NCBI RefSeq assembly: GCF_002835935.1
Contig: NZ_PJCF01000004.1
Coordinates: forward strand, 496,001-560,000
Length of the DNA: 64,000 nt
DNA from: Paraglaciecola sp. MB-3u-78
GTDB taxonomy: Bacteria; Pseudomonadota; Gammaproteobacteria; Enterobacterales; Alteromonadaceae
Direction of reading: 5' to 3'
Part shown: positions 59,556 to 64,000 of the stretch, piece after piece
Numbering within the stretch: the first letter of the stretch is position 1
Layout of the letters: every line of letters begins with the position of its first letter
The notes under the pieces: generated by a model
Database searches by the model: none
What the model was told of the DNA's origin: nothing
What the model saw: the letters and a program-made list of their open reading frames with translations, nothing else
Position numbers and translations under genes: made by a program

Positions 59556-60324
59556 AACTAACTCCTAGAAGAAAACATTTGTAGGTCATACTATATATAC
59601 TAGACCCTTATCAGCACTTTTGTGTAGCACATTAAGATTGATAATAAAAAAAAGCTTTCACTTAGCTTAATAATGTGATTTTTGATTTTTTTGTGGGCTC
59701 TAAAAAAGCTCAAACATAAATGTGTAGATGAGAATCTTGAATTAGTTAATGCCGAGGATCCGTACAGATAATTTGGACTCAAACCACGAAGCGTGCTTTA
59801 TGCATTTTATTATTTAGTAAAATTACAGAGATACCCATTGTAAAAAAATCAATAAAAGAACAGTTAAATCAATATATTACGTATATTTAATTGAATTGAA
59901 ACAACAACCATCATTATGGGGTTGGGCATTTCAGAGGCTTCGCCGATATTCATCTTAGGTGGCTCTGCCACTGCTTTCCCGCATGTAAAGTATCAGCACA
60001 AAAAGGCTTATTTTAGGGGCAAATGGCAAGCTTTAGCTGGCCTGAAAGGTAAAGTGCAACGGAAGCTGCGCGGGACGCACTTTATAAAAAAAGTCACTGG
60101 CTCGAAAGGATTCGAGACAAAAACCATCATGCGCACGCCGCGCGAATCGTGCTTTTTCTTAAACAAATATGAGCAGAGGAGGATAGTTTGCAACTAGATA
60201 TATAATGTACAAAAACAAAAAAACTCCCAATACCATGGCCTATTGTCCAAATTCAACATGCAATTTTACAACTGTATGAACTACTGTATATAATACTGGG
60301 ATTGTTCGTAACTGACGTCTTCTA
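59556..60324. other. Intergenic region between prkA and the FAN1-like gene
   Basis: Divergent promoters must be here. A 93-codon frame at 59916-60197 on the plus strand has no domain and an uneven composition, so I do not call it a gene. No tRNA, repeat or riboswitch was recognised. Confidence 0.4.
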
Positions 60325-62490
60325 ATGCGCAATTACCCCAAGGCACTACCAGAAAAATACTATCTTGACCATTTCAATGAATTTATTCATTTTATTACAC
60401 AACAGTGTGGGCATCTGTTGGATAAAGAACACCAAAAATTTATGAAATGTTACCAACAGTTAGCCCATGACACCCAATGTATGTTTGTCAGGGTAATCAA
60501 TCGGCAAGGTTGTTTTATCACCTTAGATAAAATGTATTATCACGAGATTAACAACTGTCAAAGTCAATTAGTCGCGCTACAGAAGGTCAATTTTTTAAGG
60601 AGATTGAAGCCTGAGGATATCCAAGGTTGGTTACAACAATTGACCAAAATACAATTGCTTGAAATTTTAGAGCAATATGCTGTTAGTGGTATTAAAAAAA
60701 GTGCTACGAGACAGGTTTTGTTAGAACAAGTAATTCATTCCTGTACTAATAACCAATGCCTTTCATCAGAGCTTGCCCAGAAAGTTTTAGTTAAAAACTT
60801 TGAGTATTGTTTAGCGTATTTATTATTCTTGTTTTTCGGTAATACCAGTAGTGGATTGAACAAGTTTTCTATGCGGGACCTGGGGGTATTAAAAACGCGC
60901 TCTGGCACTTCTGAACAAAACGCACGATTCAATAAATTAGAGCAAGGGAAGTGTGTTTTCTATTACAGTTTTAAACTCGAACAATTAAAACGTAATGAAT
61001 TAAATATTAAGGAATATGTATTAAATAATAAAGGGCCAGTAGAGCACCCAGTCATAATCATTAATTGTGCTCAATGTAATCAACTTAGAGATGAGTTTTT
61101 TTATGTGTTGGGTAAACAGCTGTTGGTTCAGTCTCTAGCATTAGCCTTGAAATACCTCAGTGCCTCTAGCCATCCAAAAGCGCAAGAGAAATGGTTAAGA
61201 GAGCTGTTTAAACTGGGTGAAAAAGACCGAGTAAAACAGGAATTAGAGTACCTTATCGATAATTCCTTGGATGATGCATTATTACTGTTTGCGGAAGATT
61301 TTTATCAACGTAAATTTCATCAGGTAAAAGTCAGTAAATTAACCAAGAAGTTGCGTGATGACAGTTATAATTTAGCGATAGACCTAATACATAAAGACCA
61401 AGTAGAAAAGGGCGTTAAACAGTGTTACCAGCGTTTAGGCTCAGTCGTATTTAGGACTGAAAACCGTTTGTTTAACGCATTATTTGGACTGTCATTTTGG
61501 CAAGAGCTGTTCAATGATGCTGATTCGGTAGCGACTGAGTTTGACCGCAGGCCAAAGGTAGTCAAAGAAAACATGATTTACCAGACGTTAGAGAACGCTA
61601 TCGAGCAACGTTTATTGATGTTTTCTGAGTCAAAAAGGGCGACTGCCTATTTAACCAAAATAGCTACCCAGTATTACGGCCAGCCTAATGGTATGTTTCG
61701 TTGGAATCCGCATATGATACAGATCATTTCAACTTTTTTGATTGCCGCTCCAGTAGAGGCTGTTGTGCAACATTTGAGAGCCATGGCAAAGAATTACCAT
61801 GGCTTGAACGATGGTTATCCAGACTTGATGATTATAGAAAATGAGCAACTGCGATTCGAGGAAGTAAAAGCGCCGGGAGATGTTATTAGGCCCAATCAAT
61901 TTGTCACTATGAATGCTTTACAAGACGCAGGATTTGACGTGCGGATATGCAGGGTAGAGTGGTTTGTTGATCCTATGCAGCCTTATGTGGTGGTGGATGT
62001 TGAAACAACGGGTGGTAAACAGCCACAACATCGCATCACTGAAATTGGTGCAGTAAAAATGATCAATGGCGAGATAGTTGAAAGGTGGAGCAGTTTGATT
62101 AACCCCCAAAGGCATATTTCCAGCTTTATCACTAAGCTCACTGGAATAAGCAACGATATGGTCAAGGATGCGCCTTTATTCAGTGAAGTGGCAGATAGTC
62201 TTAGTCAATTCATGGAAAACTGTGTTTTTGTGGCACATAACGTTAATTTTGATTACGGCTTTTTTAAACAAGAGTATCAGCGTCTCGACCGTAATTTTGT
62301 GATGCCTAAATTATGCACTGTGAGGGAAATGAGAAAGCAATTCCCAGGTCTTAGGTCATATTCGTTAGGCAATCTATGTGAAACCTTTGATATCTCCTTA
62401 GAGAACCATCACCGAGCGCTTTGTGATGCCGAGGCGGCAGCCGTGCTTTTAAAAATGGTCCATCAGCAAAAAATCACAATAGGCAAATAG
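60325..62490 (+). CDS. FAN1-like VRR-NUC nuclease fused to DEDDh exonuclease
   Basis: 721 residues. The N-terminal and central parts resemble bacterial FAN1 (SAP-like region near 90-140, helical/TPR-like middle). A VRR-NUC domain at about 470-540 holds the catalytic Asp500 and Glu513-x-Lys515 (GYPDLMII...EEVKAPGD). Then, from about residue 550, comes a DnaQ-type 3'-5' exonuclease: VVVDVETTGG (Asp558, Glu560), AHNVNFDYGFF, and HHRALCDAEAAA with the catalytic His and Asp. FAN1 repairs interstrand crosslinks by cutting near flaps, so the fusion would join structure-specific cutting to exonuclease trimming. Single gene; ATG start. Confidence 0.88.
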   Translation: MRNYPKALPEKYYLDHFNEFIHFITQQCGHLLDKEHQKFMKCYQQLAHDTQCMFVRVINRQGCFITLDKMYYHEINNCQSQLVALQKVNFLRRLKPEDIQGWLQQLTKIQLLEILEQYAVSGIKKSATRQVLLEQVIHSCTNNQCLSSELAQKVLVKNFEYCLAYLLFLFFGNTSSGLNKFSMRDLGVLKTRSGTSEQNARFNKLEQGKCVFYYSFKLEQLKRNELNIKEYVLNNKGPVEHPVIIINCAQCNQLRDEFFYVLGKQLLVQSLALALKYLSASSHPKAQEKWLRELFKLGEKDRVKQELEYLIDNSLDDALLLFAEDFYQRKFHQVKVSKLTKKLRDDSYNLAIDLIHKDQVEKGVKQCYQRLGSVVFRTENRLFNALFGLSFWQELFNDADSVATEFDRRPKVVKENMIYQTLENAIEQRLLMFSESKRATAYLTKIATQYYGQPNGMFRWNPHMIQIISTFLIAAPVEAVVQHLRAMAKNYHGLNDGYPDLMIIENEQLRFEEVKAPGDVIRPNQFVTMNALQDAGFDVRICRVEWFVDPMQPYVVVDVETTGGKQPQHRITEIGAVKMINGEIVERWSSLINPQRHISSFITKLTGISNDMVKDAPLFSEVADSLSQFMENCVFVAHNVNFDYGFFKQEYQRLDRNFVMPKLCTVREMRKQFPGLRSYSLGNLCETFDISLENHHRALCDAEAAAVLLKMVHQQKITIGK

Positions 62491-62512
62491 TTACAAATAA
62501 TTCGCCTCTGAA

Positions 62513-62787
62513 ATGGGCAAATTACCTTTTCCTTTAGAAAAGATGTATGCCCATTGGGTGTCTTCTAATACGGTTATTGCCCCCGCAACATCTATGGGTA
62601 TATATGGGAATGGGATCATGATGGCGATGTGAGCGAAATTGATGTGACATTTTCCGCTACTCATAAAGGTACAACTGTCCTCATCGAACATTCAGGCTTT
62701 CAAAAACAACAAAGCATAGCTATGCACGATCAAGGTTGGAGCAGCTATATTGATGGATTTAAACTGTTTTTATCAAAGACAATTTAA
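62513..62787 (+). pseudogene. AHSA1/SRPBCC-domain protein, deleted and frameshifted
   Basis: The start reads GKLPFPLEKMYAHWVSSNTV-IAPATSM and the end, in another frame, IWEWDHDGDVSEIDVTFSAT and GTTVLIEHSGFQKQQ...YIDGFKLFL. Both are parts of the Hsp90-activator-like (AHSA1/SRPBCC) fold, but the middle is missing and the frames do not match. It overlaps the end of the antiporter gene by a few bases. Confidence 0.7.
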
Positions 62788-64000
62788 TCTGTTGTCTTAT
62801 CTTCCGTTATCAGACTGACAATACGCCAATCTGATTTAGGTTGAATATTTCTTAAGCTAGTGAACATTCTTACTTTACCATTTGGTTCAATCGCGCATAG
62901 CCTAATGGAGCGTTTCTGATACTCTTTTTCATAATCTTCATAGCTGAATTCATCAGACAACCTAGTGGTTTTTATTGTGCCTCCCTTGTTAGCATACCCT
63001 GCTAGTTTTGCATAAGTCACATCTTCATTAAAAAGGCATAACTTTGCCGCATATGACTCTGATACTTGGTGGCTTGCACGTTTCTGGGGTTCGTTGACGC
63101 TTAAGCCTAGTACAGCTCCTTTACCCAGTTCGTGTTCGAAATGATAGGTTACCAAGGGATTGAGTTGTTTATAGGGCGAAATAACCAATACGGTGCCGTA
63201 TAGGGATAAATCTACAGTACGACCTGCATGCTCAGACATGGGGTTGCCGTAGTAGGTAGGGATATTGTCCATACGTGCTAGCCTTATCGATTCCCAGTTG
63301 GTATCTGCTATACGCACTGTGACCTCCTGAGCAATTAATTCCTTGGCAAATAACCTTGAAAATAAACCGCTACCAAAAATCAAAAATCCATAAGGGGCTG
63401 GGGCACGTAGCTCGAGCATTTTTGCCACTTTAACGGATGTCAGGCTTTGAATCACCACAGTGGTGATGATCACCAAAAACACTAAGGGTACTAATAATTC
63501 AAATTGGCCGTACTCTAAAGCCTCTAACTTCAATGCGAATAAAGCTGATACGGCTGCTGCCACTATACCCCGAGGCGCAATCCAGCTAAGAAGTGCCACT
63601 TCTCGCCAATTCAAATTAGTACCCAAGGACGATATAAAAACAGATATTGGCCTAGCAACAAACATGATAACCAGTAAGACAACAACAGATCCCCAGCCTA
63701 AATTAAGCATGGCACTGAGCTCAATTCTTGAGGCTAGAAGAATAAACAATCCAGAAATCAACAACACACTTAAGGTTTCTTTAAATTCCAAAATATCATC
63801 GACTTCGACCCGTTTCATATTCGCCAACCAGATACCCATGATGGTGACTGTTAATAAACCAGATTCGTGAGCAATCATATTAGAGCCTTCAAATGCACCT
63901 AACATTAAGGTTAATACTGCGGTGTTCACTAAATAATGGGGTATCCAGTTATTACGCAGCACGATACCCATTAGATAGCCTGAAAGTGCGCCAATAATAA
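62784..64000 (-). CDS. CPA1-family Na+/H+ (K+/H+) antiporter, N terminus cut by window edge
   Basis: At least 405 residues; the frame is open to the window end. The visible part has membrane helices with SGLLTVTIMGIWLANMKRVE and WREVALLSWIAPRGIVAAAV, the latter typical of CPA1 (NhaP/YjcE-like) antiporters. The C-terminal part has a nucleotide-binding-like fold (PYGFLIFGSGLFSRLFAKEL) resembling TrkA-N. It may exchange cations for protons in pH or salt homeostasis. Confidence 0.88.
   Translation of the reverse strand, partial: IIGALSGYLMGIVLRNNWIPHYLVNTAVLTLMLGAFEGSNMIAHESGLLTVTIMGIWLANMKRVEVDDILEFKETLSVLLISGLFILLASRIELSAMLNLGWGSVVVLLVIMFVARPISVFISSLGTNLNWREVALLSWIAPRGIVAAAVSALFALKLEALEYGQFELLVPLVFLVIITTVVIQSLTSVKVAKMLELRAPAPYGFLIFGSGLFSRLFAKELIAQEVTVRIADTNWESIRLARMDNIPTYYGNPMSEHAGRTVDLSLYGTVLVISPYKQLNPLVTYHFEHELGKGAVLGLSVNEPQKRASHQVSESYAAKLCLFNEDVTYAKLAGYANKGGTIKTTRLSDEFSYEDYEKEYQKRSIRLCAIEPNGKVRMFTSLRNIQPKSDWRIVSLITEDKTTD

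Noticed and set aside
59916-60197. 93-codon plus-strand frame with basic composition
   Set aside because: No domain or ribosome binding site and atypical composition; probably intergenic repeat DNA.

Overview
The window looks like chromosome of a cold-adapted marine gammaproteobacterium of the Alteromonadales, most like the Glaciecola/Paraglaciecola group. The evidence is the gene order thrS-infC-rpmI-rplT-pheS-pheT-ihfA, the cmoA/cmoB pair, the prkA-yeaH-spoVR operon, moderate A+T content, a DUF3494 ice-binding protein and a PEP-CTERM protein. The genus is inference.

Layout. (1) 1-5.0 kb: a polar amino-acid ABC importer (glnH-glnP-glnQ, minus strand), a LysR regulator and, divergently, a class III aminotransferase coupled to a BKACE (DUF849) enzyme. 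This reads as one uptake-and-breakdown unit for an unidentified amino acid. (2) 5.0-12.3 kb: a low-density accessory stretch with wrecked transposases (IS6, IS91 and IS1634 types), an ice-binding protein, an XRE regulator without a clear start, a frameshifted PEP-CTERM gene behind a sigma-54-type promoter, and a decayed copy of the 3' end of the next gene. (3) 12.4-22.3 kb: a signalling locus made of a giant hybrid histidine kinase with a full phosphorelay, a C1q/TNF-like protein, a REC-SpoIIE phosphatase-HATPase protein, a STAS protein and a CPA2 antiporter. (4) 22.5-25.8 kb: a group II intron remnant, a 100-bp tandem duplication, and a divergent MatP-like gene flanked by two perfect matS sites, then tRNA-Val(GAC). 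(5) 25.9-51.5 kb: mostly housekeeping genes. These cover a pteridine reductase, a fructosamine kinase, the thrS-to-ihfA block, tyrB, an NRDE/TANGO2 protein next to a MITE-like element, a secreted protease and FHA membrane protein, PlsC, a Cys/Met PLP enzyme, OsmC, CvfB, dat-alr, cmoB, cmoA, a LuxR response regulator and adenosine deaminase. (6) 51.5-54.8 kb: a palindromic repeat, an apparently intact IS66 element without target duplication, and gene fragments. (7) 54.8-64 kb: spoVR-yeaH-prkA, a FAN1-type VRR-NUC nuclease fused to a DEDDh exonuclease, an AHSA1 pseudogene, and a CPA1 antiporter cut by the window edge.

The points most worth a second look are the matP-like gene with matS sites at both ends, the chimeric phosphorelay kinase with its nearby 3'-end duplicate and partner-switching/antiporter operon, the FAN1-DEDDh fusion, the orphan aminotransferase-BKACE pathway, the sigma-54 promoter of the PEP-CTERM gene, and the MITE whose terminus abuts and may supply the ribosome binding site of the NRDE gene. 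Everything here was read by eye; no similarity search was run.
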